Below, in pieces: positions 47,836-63,581 of a stretch of 64,000 nucleotides of DNA; within the stretch, counting starts at the first letter, position 1; each line of letters opens with the position of its first letter. The stretch is from Oncomelania hupensis (taxonomy: Eukaryota > Mollusca > Gastropoda > Littorinimorpha > Pomatiopsidae). The DNA is taken from contig CM072511.1 of the NCBI GenBank assembly GCA_036898135.1, positions 79,178,762-79,242,761 of the forward strand, in the 5' to 3' direction. A program made the translations under genes and the position numbers. The notes under the pieces were generated by a model that saw only the letters and a program-made list of their open reading frames with translations, was not told where the DNA came from and searched no databases.

Positions 47836-48563
47836 ATTAATTTACAAATAACCCTGAGGGATAATCTAACCTTTCATGAAAAACTGTTAAATATTACTTT
47901 TTTTTTCGCAATGTTGTCGACGTGAATGTACATATAATCCCTCAATCTGAAATAACTATTTTGTTTGTCTTGCTCGCATGGACTGGCCTAACATTTTCTT
48001 CATTCCTCGAGATTCTTACACAGTGACATGCTTAGTCAAGAGGTGTGTGGGTGCGTGTGTGTGTGTGTTTTGTGTGTGTGTTTGTGTGTGTACAAGCTCC
48101 CGTGGAGTGAATATTTATGCGAGGAAGACAAGCTGTTCTTAAGATTACGACTTCCTGTTAGAAGATAACAACATTCTCTTTTCTCCCTTTCGTTCATGGA
48201 AAACACGTGTGGATACATGCATTCATTCAGTGTCAGGAGCACTTAAAATCATACACGAGGTTGTGAAAAAGCTAAAGCACAAACGCCTTGTATGCATTAA
48301 TTGTCAAAAGCACTTAAAAACGTACAAGAGTGTAAAAAAAAACTAAGCCTACACACCTCGTTCTCTCCAGCCTCGAAATTAACTTTAACTGATGAACAGT
48401 GTTACACTTACTTAGCCCCATTAGGATAAGAAGGGAAGATGGTTTTCTTTGTGGTACGGTTAGAACATGAAGGTATAATATATGTATAATATATATATTT
48501 GAATGGTGTTAGCTGCCCAGCATGATTTCTGATAAAACTATGTTTCCTGTGTCCGTCACTTCC

Positions 48564-48566
<3 letters not shown>
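47836..48566. other. unique sequence with a GT tract
   Basis: GT-rich at about 48048-48090. There is no supported gene. Confidence 0.45.

Positions 48567-48643
<77 letters not shown>
48567..48643. repeat. compound (TC)n-(AC)n microsatellite
   Basis: CT (48567-48620) switches directly to CA (48620-48643). Confidence 0.97.
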
Positions 48644-49739
48644 ACTTCTTCCCCACCCTCAATACTACTCACTCAATTAACCCGCTATCTGCTGATGCGA
48701 AAATGTATCCAAAACGTATGTTTATTAATTTAGAACTTTCCAAAAAAGATAAAAGTAAACGCTATGATGTCATGAAACTGATGCAGAGACTTGTTTCCTA
48801 ATAATAACAACGGAATACCTTTAGTATCGGTCGAAATCTATACTTATTATTGAACATAACACACAAGGGAAAACATGAATTGGATTATAACAATCGCCAG
48901 AACTTTCGTTTCCAATACAAATTCACAACAGGCACTTTAATTACATTGTTTTGAACTCGAAACATTTCCGGAGAAATTTCCTGAGGCCTTTGATTGTGCT
49001 AAATGTAAGTAAAGAAAACAAACACGAACAACAACATACACGTAAAGGTGCAGAGGTAAATACACCAGTTTAACTTCGGATAACATCTTAAACCCGTTTC
49101 ATCTTTAAGAAAAAAATAAAGTTAACGACATGTTTGATAAGACAAGAAAAAAACAACACATTTTGGTAAACAAGATTCAATAACAAAAAAAATAAGTTAA
49201 CGATATATAGGCGACCGGAAAAAAAGACATATTTTGGAAAACCAAAAATATATAACGACGATAATAGCGAGGTTGCTGCTGTTGATGGTGGTAGCTATGA
49301 TACGATAATGATGACGCAACTACTACTATGAAGACAAAAGGATCTGACATCAAAGCAATTCGCAAAATGCCAAATACAATATATCTATGCTTCTTTCTCA
49401 ATGGAACACTGTGTCAGCACGCAAATCTACAAGATCAAGCTAAACATGCGGTTATATGAGCTGGAAGGGAGGGTGTGTGCAGAGAAAATAGTCTGGTGTA
49501 GCTGGGGAGGTTCGCTATCTCCCAAATACACTAGGTGTAGCTAGAGATGTTGCCTATCTCTCTTTATCATCTTGCTCCATCGCACTCAGCCCATCCGTGG
49601 CCTTTCTGCCATTCTGCCTGACGCTGGAGGCGCATACTCTATTTCGTACTACAGAGCCAGAGGCGCGAGAGTGTCTCGTGAAGTCATTCCGTGCATGTGG
49701 TACATGGAATTGCGTACACATGTCCAAGTGTATGTAACT

Positions 49740-49740
<1 letters not shown>
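48644..49740. other. AT-rich, small local duplication
   Basis: GGTGTAGCT...CTATCTC occurs twice about 37 bp apart (49494 and 49531). No supported gene. Confidence 0.4.
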
Positions 49741-49790
<50 letters not shown>

Positions 49791-49801
49791 ATGATGATGA
49801 T
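49741..49801. repeat. (ATG)n microsatellite
   Basis: Trinucleotide run with one ATT interruption near 49789. Confidence 0.96.
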
Positions 49802-50508
49802 GACGACGACTACTAAAACATTTTCTTAACTGCTTTTGCGACCATCTTCGCTATACCACTTGAACCATGCTATAATGAAGGAATCCTATGCTGTCTATCT
49901 GCATTTCACAACAACCACGTCAGTGAAGCGGTGAAAGCGGTTTAATAAAATGTTAGTTACTGGTAAAAATGTAGTCCTGAACACACAAAAAATTTGTTTT
50001 CTTTCCTATATTATTATCTTAAAATTACTATAATTGCAACAACTTCCCCCTACCCCCATCCCCACTCTCCACATACACACACACACACACACGTAACCCC
50101 ATCAACATCCTACCGCCGCAACCGAACAACCCGACCCGTACACACAAAAAATCCACCGTCTTGTCCTAAACTGAGTTTGGAAATTAGTATAATTTAAGGA
50201 CTTCTTTCTTCCTTCTTCTTTCTTCCCTCCTCCTTCCCACTAACCACCTCTCCCCCACCCCCATACCCCTGGAGTGGGAAACTGCTTAACACAAAGTTCC
50301 CTACCCGTGGGTTGCCTCGTTAGTATCACAGCCTGGATAGTTAAGGTTGTTATGTTGGTCTTAAAAGTAGCCAGACCTTTAGATAACGTTTGACTGTTTC
50401 AGTAGCCTTTCCCAAGCTGGAAGTAAAGTCAACTCAACTCAACTAACTGGTCGTGTGTGAAGAAAACGATCTGGTCCAATAAAGTGTGAAAGGGAGTGTC
50501 ACACGATA
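49802..50508. other. C-rich patch and unique sequence
   Basis: C/A-rich at 50045-50160 with a short CA tract near 50072-50091. No supported gene. Confidence 0.45.
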
Positions 50509-50645
50509 GATCCCAACCTTTTATAGGGGATTAATAATAACAGAGCAACTGTAGTGTAAAGAGGAAGAGTTTTCTGCAGCAACACACTTGCATTCAAAAA
50601 CCATAACTTACAGAGTGACACTCTCTTACTAGTGTGCAATACGGA
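50509..50645 (+). repeat. dispersed repeat R2, copy 2
   Basis: Counterpart of 21970-22145 but without the GTT expansion. Landmarks are GATCCCAACC, CAGCAACACACTTGCATTCA and AGTGTGCAATACGG. Confidence 0.65.
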
Positions 50646-50923
50646 GAAAACGCACTCCGAAGGAAAAGATCCGGGGGTGATGTGAGGAAGATGGGCAGAG
50701 GAGAGAATGGTAGGGGGTGGGAGGAGGGGGGAGGAATATGGAAAGGGTGAAGGATACGGAAGGAGAATGCGGTGTGGACTTGGCTGGTATACAAAGTTTA
50801 AAATAATATAAAAAGGACTTGCAGTTACCGATGACAGACTGCCCCTGTAAGGGATGACAAACAAAACAAATCCCAGAGGTTGATGACAGAGGAGGTGGGG
50901 GTGGGATAATAATGGTGCGTGTC

Positions 50924-50977
50924 AAGAAGAAGAAGAAGAAGAAGAAGAAGAAGAAGAAGAAGAAGAAGAAGAAGAAA
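50924..50977. repeat. (GAA)n microsatellite
   Basis: Pure trinucleotide run of about 54 bp. Confidence 0.97.
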
Positions 50978-51235
50978 AGCCTAATACAGTAATGATTCGG
51001 TACTTAAAATACCCAAGAAAGTTTGAATGATTAACGCCGCTCAAATCTCAAATAATGTTAACGGCCTCATCATCTTCGCGAAGTAGAATTTGGTAATAAT
51101 TAAATGTTCCAATCATCTCAAAGCAGACATTTGCAGTGCCTATTAAAAGATTTAAAATACAATTAACGTTTATTGAACGAAGATGAAAGATGGGCGATTC
51201 ATAATTATCTTGTCGTGAATGGTGCACTTTTACAC

Positions 51236-51499
51236 CTATCCTATCCTATCCCGTAACTCGAAGGTCGTTGGGGCACCACAGATGATCGTTTAACCAGCGT
51301 ATTCCATCTTTCTCTGTCCTCAGCAACCCTCATGGCTTCGCTCAGAGTCAAGCCAGTCCATTCTCGAATGTTGTCCTCCCACCTCTTTTTCGGTCTCCAT
51401 TTTCTTCTACCTCCTTGCGCTGTGCCTTGCAGGATAGTTTTTGCAAGGCCTGATGCTCTGGTGACGTGGCCATACCATCGGAGTTTCCGTTTCTTCACC
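51236..51499 (-). mobile_element. short LINE 3'-end copy with target duplication
   Basis: About 264 bp in minus orientation with one open frame (VKKRKLRWYGHVTRASGLAK then KKRWEDNIREWTGL). It is the best preserved of the three copies of this tail. Direct repeats ACTTTTACAC (51226-51235 and 51500-51509) flank it. The 3' end carries CTATC tandem units. The 5' boundary coincides with that of 25328-25601. It encodes only the extreme C-terminus of a reverse transcriptase polyprotein and is non-functional alone. Confidence 0.9.
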
Positions 51500-51509
51500 A
51501 CTTTTACAC

Positions 51510-53154
51510 AAATTTCGATTTTTTAAAAAAAAATCATGAACTTTATGCCCTTCCATACCATCCGCCCCACTAATTTGAAAATTGAGGAAAAATAATAACG
51601 ATATGCAGCGTTTTCCATTAAAATAACACGAATTATTGTAAAGCAGTTCCTAATGACAGTGATGATAAATAATCCATAAATGAACTCCAACGATCACGAC
51701 AAAACCAATATAAACTGTGTGAGCCGTTTGGTACAAATAACATTGATCTTGCTATAAAGGTCGGGCACAGTAGATAAATACTTTTCTTTGTATTCCGAGT
51801 TTATAAGCCTTTCAGAATTTTTGTTGTTGTATGTTTTTTTTAGCTTAATAACAGACGGACTTACATCCTATCAGAATTATTTATGTTTTAAAAATTCAGT
51901 ATCCAGATAAAAGCCACTCTACATTCGTTCGTCTGCTAATATAGCCTCTATTCGATAACAAGAGAGCTTTCATAAGCTCACGATAACGACTACGACTTTG
52001 GCATTATAAAACAGTGATCATCATTACTCAACAGATTTGCGTAAATATATGTGTCCTTATCAAAAAGTACCGAAACTACTACAGCTTTAAGCATATGTAT
52101 ACACAATACAAAATAAGTGTTTAGAATTTCCCTTCCCCCAACCAAAAAAACAAAACAAAAAACAACAACGCTATTTTAAATGATTAGGCTTATAACATTA
52201 GTATATAACATTATTATTATATAAGCAGACATGTAAAAATATTGAGAGAGATATAACACACCAGATTAGAAGACTTATTTAGTTATACTGATTCTTTGAC
52301 AACTTCTTCGAAACAATCTGAAGCGTCTCAAATGCTTAGCATCTTCGGATCTTGTTTGGGCAACAATTTTTAACATTAACATCCCTCCTCCGCTTTCTGT
52401 TATCATAAATTGAAATTTTACGATATTCGAGGGTTGCTTTTAGCGCGCTTCGATTAAGTTTGTAAAAAAACTTAAGAGCTATCAGGGGAGAGAACGGTCA
52501 TAATTAGTTCATTCTCTGCTTTAACTCTTGTTATCATTTCCTCCCAACTGCGATTAACAACGGAGGTCACTGCGCGGACAGGCTTTAAGGGAACAATAAC
52601 AGCCTTATGTTAGTGCGCAAATTGAACTGAATTTTTTCGACAAGCATAAACTACACACGCCCTAGATTATCATTTTCCGCAAAAATGTCGGCGTACTTGC
52701 CATTTTCTTTCCTTTATGTATCTCCGTTTGGTCCATTCTTTCATTCCATTCCATTAGTTCTGTTCACTCATTCTATCCTTTTTGCCCCTCTGGCTAATGT
52801 TTCGAAACATTAGAAATCAAAGTGACGAATGTATGCGAAATAAACGATGCAAACTAAAACTTAAAAAAAAAACCACAAAGCTCTGTGCCAACTATTATCC
52901 GTTTTCTTTTAAATAAAAGCATTGAACAAGTTTTTCATTTATTTGACAAACAGGGAAGAGAAAACAAAACTATAAATCATAAAAGAATTTAGTTATTTTA
53001 TACTCGAGAAGTAAGGTTCGTGTTAGGAAAATGGCTTGAAGATGTTGTAATTCTATGATAATACTTTGCAAATTAAAAAAATAAATTGGGGTGGGGGTTG
53101 GTGGGAATGATTTTCTAAACTGTTTTAGTCATCTCTCATGTAATGAATAATAAT
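51510..53154. other. AT-rich unique sequence
   Basis: No gene, splice pair or repeat that I can support over 1.6 kb. Confidence 0.45.
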
Positions 53155-53247
53155 ATTATATTATATTATATTATATTATATTATATTATATTATATTATA
53201 TTATATTATATTATATTATATTATATTATATTATATTATATTATATT
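53155..53247. repeat. (TTATA)n pentanucleotide array
   Basis: About 18 pure units, the only long pentanucleotide array of this type in the window. Confidence 0.97.
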
Positions 53248-55414
53248 TTCAAATTTTATTTTCAGCGACTTTCCACATACTTCGCTTTCTAACGTTGAAC
53301 TCCTACACACTCATTAGTTTCTTCCGACAAGTATAACTCTCTCGCAACGGCCCGTCCCCCTCCACGCCCCACTCCTCCCTCCCCCCACCACCATGCACCC
53401 CCCATCCCTATTTTATTTTAATTTTTTTTTCTAAAATTTTATTTTCTTTCTATAAAAAAATTTCCTTTTTCTATCTCTTATATTTTTATTCATGTTCTGT
53501 TGTTTCCTGTCGTCCGCCAGTGATATTTTGACACATTAGTATTATTATTTGGGTAGCACTTATTTAAGCCTTGTGCTTTTGTGCGCCCTGATGTTTTGCC
53601 TTGTATTAATATCTGGTTTGTTTGTTAAATAAAATGTATGTTAAAACAATGAATAATAGCGTGGGGGAGGGTGGTGGGGGTGGAATATGCGGTTTGAAAA
53701 TACTGTAAAAAGGCTGGGACTGGTTAATTGCAGATAAAATGGGTGGTAATTTATTATAATAACGTATCGCTCCCAGAGTTACTACCTACCAACCCACCCA
53801 CTACAAACTATAAAGCAATAACCAGCAATAATCGTGCCAGACTCGAGGTCCTGCAGACTTCAGCCACAGTAAACCAACACCGAGATAGAGCAAGAAAAAG
53901 ATTCCCCCTCTCCTCCGCCCTAAGGATTCTCCAAGTTGTCAAAAGATAGCGGTGAGATTTTCCCCGATCGTGTCCTAGCCCCACGCTGCCAAATCCAGCT
54001 ACGTTCCCAATGTTTTTGCACCTTGTGGCCTCCGCAGAGGTCACACAGGTGAAAGGGCAAAGATCAAGGTTCCCGCCAGCGGCCAACAGTTTAAGAGTAA
54101 GCGCGTTGTACCGTAAACTACCTGACCAGAATCTCCTCTCAAGACGATTCTCGCGATGTTATATGCGAATGATACACGTCTGGTTTAGATTGGCTCTAGA
54201 AAAGTTAAAGAGATAACAGGTATCGTAGAAGCCAATGAATAAGGGAAACGTACCGGTATAGTGCAGGACCACATTCGTTTGATTCAAATATCAAAGTTTA
54301 CAAGAGCGAAACAATATTATTAGAAATAATCATAGGTCATTTTGAGTCCGCAAATCGTTCAGTAAATAGTTAACAAGTACTGGAGTGGTACATGCAAAAC
54401 AAGAGAACACAGGAACCGCGAATTCATTTAATTACTGAGTCGTTTCAGATCTTTCGCATAATGTCGGTCCAAACCTTTCTGACATGCAAGTTTCGTTTCT
54501 ACAAGAACCAAATAAATATAGAAAAATCTTTCACATAACGTCTGCAAAGCTTGTGGCAAGCCCATCTTTAAAATACATCTACAACGTTTGTTCAGAACTA
54601 TAGGAAATATTCATAGCTTCAGACTGTCACATACACGCATACCATAATAAAGCCTGCAAAATCTGTGGCCAGTTAAGACCTCAGATACTACAAAACTTAC
54701 TACCAAACATCTGGCCAGTAATAAAATCTTATCTGTCTGCAGTCCCATACAACGAAGATTCTTCTTTAATTTTGTTATCTAATGTTGGTAACATTTTCCT
54801 GTTTCTCATCACTGTTTTGAAAGCCCTCCAGAAGAATATATGGATTGGTCTCTGTCGAATCACTTTGATATTCAGGGACTGCAAAATACAGAATGGTAGT
54901 AGTGTCCGTTAAAAGGTGGGTCTTTTGTTAGCTTAAAGTACCAGCTGTGTAGACCTGGTTTGTTGATCAATGCTAATATGACACTTGACTAGTCAGGTGG
55001 ATTTGGGGGTGGCAGAGGTCAGAGGTCATGGTCAGCAAAATGCCATCCTTGAGAAGGAGGACTAATAAAAGCAACATAAAACAGCTCAGCGAGGGATGAG
55101 GGGAGGAGAGAAGATTGTGGGGTATGGGGGGATATATGAAGGAGGGTAGAGCGGGCTTGTTTGTATGAACTGGGGTTACTGCTAGTACACCCTGTAGGAA
55201 TATATACATTTTAAATCAGTGAGGTACATTGGCAATTTTAAAGGACATATTCTATAAAAGCGGAAAACCGGGTCACAGAAAGTTCTTTATGTATGGGCCA
55301 GTGAGGTCGCAGGCTATTAAGACTGTTACTACTGTTAGCTGCATTGGTACCAGCCCCAAACCAGTCATTTACAGTAATTGGGACCTGTGTGATTGTGTAT
55401 GCTAAGATTATTAT

Positions 55415-55417
<3 letters not shown>
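53248..55417. other. intergenic with a GC-richer island
   Basis: The stretch 53800-54200 is GC-richer and open in several frames on both strands, so no single frame is favoured. The rest is AT-rich and featureless. Confidence 0.4.
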
Positions 55418-55476
<59 letters not shown>

Positions 55477-55479
55477 CAA

Positions 55480-55530
<51 letters not shown>
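55418..55530. repeat. compound (AAT)n-(ATC)n microsatellite
   Basis: AAT to 55476, CAAC junction, then ATC from 55481. Confidence 0.97.
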
Positions 55531-55719
55531 GGATGCTATACGCGCCTTACTCCTAAATCAGACTCAAAGTGCGGCGGACTGTAACCAACATACACGCTAA
55601 CATGTTACACACACTTGTAAATTATACAACAAATGCACATTCTTCACTCAAACATGTGGTGTAACAGCAGGTCGCTAATAACATGCGGAAAGGAAACCAA
55701 ATTTTATGTTTTGAAATTT

Positions 55720-55905
55720 TAGACAGACTGCTTCCAATACCCTTTTTGAAGGGAGGGAGGAAACCGGAGTCTCCTTAAAAACCCTCGTTGTCCTGAAAAG
55801 TCTCGTGCCTAACTCACGTAAATTCGTCCCCTGCAGGATTCGAACCCGCGACCTTCAGCAAAGGAAACCAGCTCCCTGTCCACTGACCTACCACGCCACC
55901 CTGCT
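55720..55905 (-). mobile_element. tRNA-derived SINE
   Basis: On the minus strand an A-box-like TGGTAGGTCAGTGG (55880-55893) and a perfect B box GGTTCGAATCC (55836-55846) are followed by about 110 bp of body. The body ends in a G/A-rich segment with TTTCCTCCCTCCC. The cloverleaf is poor, so this is a SINE rather than a working tRNA. The 3' limit (about 55720) is approximate. Confidence 0.65.
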
Positions 55906-57222
55906 ATTGTAACTAACCTCCACAACCATTATACTAAGAAGCAAATATCCATGAATTTTAAAGACATCATTTGTGGAAAAATCATAACATAACCAACAAA
56001 AAGTTGAGAAAATTAGAGGCAATAAAAAACAAAACAATACAGAACAAAAGTTATGAAACTGGTAATAACAAACAAAAACAGAATAAAAACATTTTTTTTA
56101 ACGCACGCACACAAGCACAGGCACACACATTGTCATTAGCCTAGATCTCTTTTGAGTCATAATACTTAACTAACCTGTTGGTCGGATGTGCCAAAGCGCA
56201 AATGCATGTTGCAGGATGATTACACAGCTTTGAACTCTGTTTGCAATTAGAATGTCGTAATTTGCATCAGATGAGGGGGTGGGGTGGGGGATGGGGATGG
56301 TGTGCGTGTGTGTGTGTGAAAAGGGTTAAAAGTGGGCTGGGATGTGTTGTGGGGGGTAGGGGGTGAGGGATGTAGGGGGTGGGAGAAAAACAGAGGGAGA
56401 GGGAGGATAGAAGAGGGAAAGAGTTAGATCAATCTATGATTCCTGTTGTTACACGCTATAGAATCTCCTTAAGGGTGAAAAATGAAGCAACCTAGCTAAG
56501 ACCCCACATTTAAGCCTGGCAATGTTTTCCCAGATTTTCATAGCCACATTTCTCCAATATTATTGAGCTCTTGCATAATGTAGCCTACCTTTGATTGTGA
56601 AATGATACAGCTGGAATTACAGAGAGCGCACATCTCGGTGACATCGCAAACGGTGCCTGATGTTGTTTTGTTGCCAGCTGTTGTTGAATCTTCAAAGGGA
56701 CAGCAAAGTTTAACAAGTTGTTGTTGAGACACGCACACACATCCAGTTAAAATGGATTGAAAATCCATTAATTGGTCTCTCACCACTCCATGCGTTCGTT
56801 GTTAAGACTTTTGAAAATGGAGATTCATCACAACGCAAAAACACATCTTTCTTTTGTAGGCGAGAATCAGCTAATTATTATAATGTTCTCAGTTCTCGTG
56901 AACAATTTTATTGTTCGCTTTGTAGGCAGAATTACCCAGTAAAAAAAAAAACAAACTCAATTCGTCAAACAGATCCGCATGCTATCCAGTGTGAATGCGG
57001 CAAAGAATATGCTTATAGATTGGGTTTTGATCACTCGATTTCTTGGCAGACTACAAAGCATTCGGGATCAACTCTCACGAAATAGCTAAAATTATAGGTT
57101 TAGCTAGATTCTAGCGATATAGAAGATCATTATCATCAGCATCATCAAAACTTTCTCATCATCATCATCAATCATTTTTGTGCAAAAAAAAACACAGAAT
57201 GGATATATATCTAAGAGTGTCA
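55906..57222. other. intergenic with two G-quadruplex-type clusters
   Basis: G-run clusters at 56274-56300 and 56351-56383. ATC-rich scraps at 57130-57175. No supported gene. Confidence 0.5.
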
Positions 57223-57253
57223 GTGTGTGTGTGTGTGTGTGTGTGTGTAGGTG

Positions 57254-57345
<92 letters not shown>
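57223..57345. repeat. (GT)n microsatellite
   Basis: GT runs 57223-57248 and 57257-57345, separated by AGGTGAGG. Confidence 0.97.
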
Positions 57346-57346
<1 letters not shown>

Positions 57347-57445
57347 ATGTGTGTGTGGCTAGGTAGAAACGCCATTATTCTAACATACACTTGAACCTCT
57401 ACGTACTTTCTTTTGACGGATCCCGTTATTTTGATGACAAAACAG

Positions 57446-57540
57446 TGTTCCGTTAGGGTTATGGCTGTGTTAGGCTTAGGGTTAGGTTAAGGGTTAAGGT
57501 TATATCATATGGTTTGGGTTAGGGTTAGAGTTAGGGTGAT
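57446..57540 (+). repeat. degenerate TTAGGG-like patch
   Basis: Scattered GTTAGGGTTA, TTAGGCTTAGGGTTAGG and GGGTTAGGGTTAGAGTTAGG units, resembling decayed telomeric repeats. Confidence 0.6.
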
Positions 57541-57774
57541 GGCTAGCTTCCAAAATGGACAACTTTGTAAAAATGTCAAACACAACGGCGTTTCTACACG
57601 GTTGTATGTGTGTGCGTGTGTGTATGTGTGTGTGCTTTATAAGCCACAAACCACAACATGTGTATTGCTCCGTGCACAACACTTATTATCCTCCCGCCTT
57701 TCACACGACGTTTTGCCATTCCATTCCAACAACCGTAGAACTGCTACTGCTCCAGATACCTTAACATTACACAA

Positions 57775-57843
57775 TCACACACACACACACACACGCACAC
57801 ACGCGCACGAACACACACACACAACACACACGCAGACACAAAC
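57775..57843. repeat. (CA)n tract
   Basis: Interrupted CA dinucleotide with CG and GA breaks. Confidence 0.9.
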
Positions 57844-58089
57844 CACACGACTGACACTAAAATAACTACCACCTCTGCAAAACAACAACTCGCCAGCCAC
57901 AGAAACAGATTTACGCCAATGCCAAGAACAAAAGTCAAACACTGTTCGTTAAATTTTACAAACAAAAATTGCCCCCTCTGCAAGCACCCTTTAAATCACA
58001 ACGGAACCGACGCGTCACTGTTAAGTTTGGAGAGAAGATGGAGGAGAGGGGGTGCTGAAGAGGGAGGGAAACAACGTTAAATTACAAAG

Positions 58090-58115
58090 GACGTCATCTT
58101 TTACGCGTGACGTCG
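58090..58115. promoter_or_regulatory. paired CRE-like motifs
   Basis: GACGTCAT (58090-58097) and TGACGTCG (58108-58115) resemble CREB/ATF sites, 18 bp apart and about 90 bp upstream of the candidate start codon at 58201. Motif match only. Confidence 0.35.
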
Positions 58116-58200
58116 TCCGTTACAAATGACTTCGTTGAAGTCGCGGTGAGCGAATGTGTGCTGCAGACGGGAGCGGTTCCAGACGGAAGAATTGAAGCGA

Positions 58201-58269
58201 ATGGATTCTGTGAAGGGCGAAAAGGTTAACGAATATAACAGAAAAGAAGTTGCAGGGGTTCAAGCTCAG
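58201..58269 (+). CDS. candidate first coding exon, unidentified host gene
   Basis: ATG with G at +4 opens 23 codons (MDSVKGEKVNEYNRKEVAG...). They end at GCTCAG|GTGAGA, a good donor in phase 0. The frame is hydrophilic and charged. CRE-like motifs lie upstream. No protein family can be named from so short a stretch, and I could not find the next exon. The alternative is chance. Confidence 0.4.
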
Positions 58270-58346
58270 GTGAGATAGAAGAGTAAACGAATTTGTGTAC
58301 GCGTATACGGTTTAGTCTGTCAAAAATCAAAAAATCAAAAAATAAA

Positions 58347-58542
<196 letters not shown>

Positions 58543-59396
58543 AAGTAAACTACAAAACAAAACAAAACTCTTAAAAAAAATGATGGGGATGAAGGAAGAT
58601 GGAAGACTTAACGAAATTCCCGTAATGAGAGAGAGAAACGCCATGGATGAATGGATAAGTACCCCCTCTTCCCACCAACCCTCCCCCCGAAAAAAAATCC
58701 GCACACTCACACACAAACACGCACACACACAAACCAAACAGTACAGTCTAAACAAAATTACAGACCTATAAGACAGGGTTTTACTACAATAATAGTTAGC
58801 CAAGCATATATATGTGTTACTTATTTACCTTATTCAAAGAGAATGAGAGAAATAAGAATGCAAACGAAAAACCGCCAAGGAGAGGGGAAGGAATCTACAT
58901 GCGGTGGGGCAGGAAGTTGGACTCGAGTTACAGGCTTTCCGATTGAGCCTAGAAGTAACGTCGAGTCAGACCCGCCTTTGACACCCTCTTACTCCTTCAA
59001 CTATATTATTATGAATCCCCTTTTAAACCTTGGTGGATATCGTATTGTATACCATAGAATGACAATACGTTAAACTGTATACACTATAAACTATCCTAAT
59101 TTCTAAGATTAACTGACAGGGTGTGTTATATAAACTTATAAGACAACGTTAACAATCCACTCCATTTGAAGTATACTTTTAAGTTAAACATGAAAGATAA
59201 GCTCGTACAATTTACACAAAGGCGTACGTGTTCCCATTTTAAAATATAGGAAGAAATTCAGTTTAAATGTAATAAAATGTAAACATTGAAAGAAAGTTAA
59301 TGGGTTCTAGGATTTGTGTGTATATTTGTTTGAAGATGTACCGCAAACTGACAAAATACTCATGTCTGACTTCAACCAACAGAGAGTGTGTCTATG

Positions 59397-59398
<2 letters not shown>
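58543..59398. other. intergenic, no gene recognised
   Basis: C-rich and CA-rich at 58660-58735. The stretch 58870-58990 is GC-richer but has no supported frame. Confidence 0.45.

Positions 59399-59469
<71 letters not shown>
59399..59469. repeat. (GA)n microsatellite
   Basis: Pure dinucleotide of about 71 bp. Confidence 0.98.
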
Positions 59470-59475
<6 letters not shown>

Positions 59476-59782
59476 TGCATTCACACAACTATGATATTTA
59501 AATACATATATATCAAGAACCAATCCCCATTGGCCATTTCTCTCCCTTTCAACCCCCCACCACCACCATCACCACCACCACCCATAACCCATAAAAAAAT
59601 AATAATAAAAAGGGGAAACAAAAGGACTACAGTGGAGCGCGCGGTCGGAGCGAGCAAATCTGTACAAAAATACCTCAAGTATTCGCGCCAATACCGGCGA
59701 ATCACAATGAGCGCTATTTCACGGTATGATGGTCTCCAAAGCTCTCATTTTAAAAGGTACAACACATCCAATGCATGGGCGT

Positions 59783-59973
59783 GGGGCCGGGTAGCTCAGT
59801 TGGTAAGAGCGTCTTGCTAGTAACCGAAAGGTCGCTGGTTCGAATCCCGGATTGGTCAACGTGTGATCATATTATTTTCCCCTTTACCAACAACTGGCCC
59901 GCTGGTGTCAGTATAAATCGGTCCAGTAGTCACCTATATGCGAAAGTGTCGTGTGACTATAATCTACAAACAA
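59783..59973 (+). mobile_element. tRNA-derived SINE, copy 1
   Basis: A 191-bp unit beginning GGGGCCGGGTAGCTCAGTTGG. The A box TAGCTCAGTTGG and B box GGTTCGAATCC are both perfect. The body runs through GGTCAACGTGTGATC and AGTATAAATCGGTCCAG and ends CTACAAACAA. The anticodon-arm region does not form a proper stem, so it is a SINE and not a tRNA gene. It is identical to the copy at 60015-60205. Confidence 0.85.
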
Positions 59974-60014
59974 TGCATGGGCTTAAAAGGCCGGGAGAGA
60001 GAAAGAGAGAGAGA

Positions 60015-63410
<3,396 letters not shown>

Positions 63411-63467
<57 letters not shown>
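63411..63467. repeat. (TC)n microsatellite
   Basis: Pure dinucleotide. On the minus strand it starts 15 nt past the donor of the exon at 63483-63581, so it would be intronic. Confidence 0.97.
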
Positions 63468-63472
<5 letters not shown>

Positions 63473-63482
63473 TTCAACTCAC

Positions 63483-63581
63483 CTGAGTTTTTCTGCTGTC
63501 CCTCCATTCCAGGTAACTCGATCAGGATTGAGAAGCCAGGGAGGTGTGGCAAGTATCCTCCACACACTCCCACCTCTCAGA
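63483..63581 (-). CDS. candidate internal exon of an unidentified host gene
   Basis: On the minus strand the acceptor has a long pyrimidine-rich tract ending CCTTCTCCAG, and the donor is a perfect CAG|GTGAGT. The 99 nt between them have one open frame (1 nt, 32 codons, 2 nt) that reads LRGGSVWRILATPPWLLNPD and continues RVTWNGGTAEKL. The other two frames contain stops. Composition (Trp, Pro, Asn) is natural. I do not recognise the protein. The plus-strand frames over the same bases are shadows. Confidence 0.6.

Noticed and set aside
53728..54216. Overlapping frames on both strands in a GC-richer island
   Set aside because: Three or more frames are open at once and none has clear splice context. 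Composition alone explains this.
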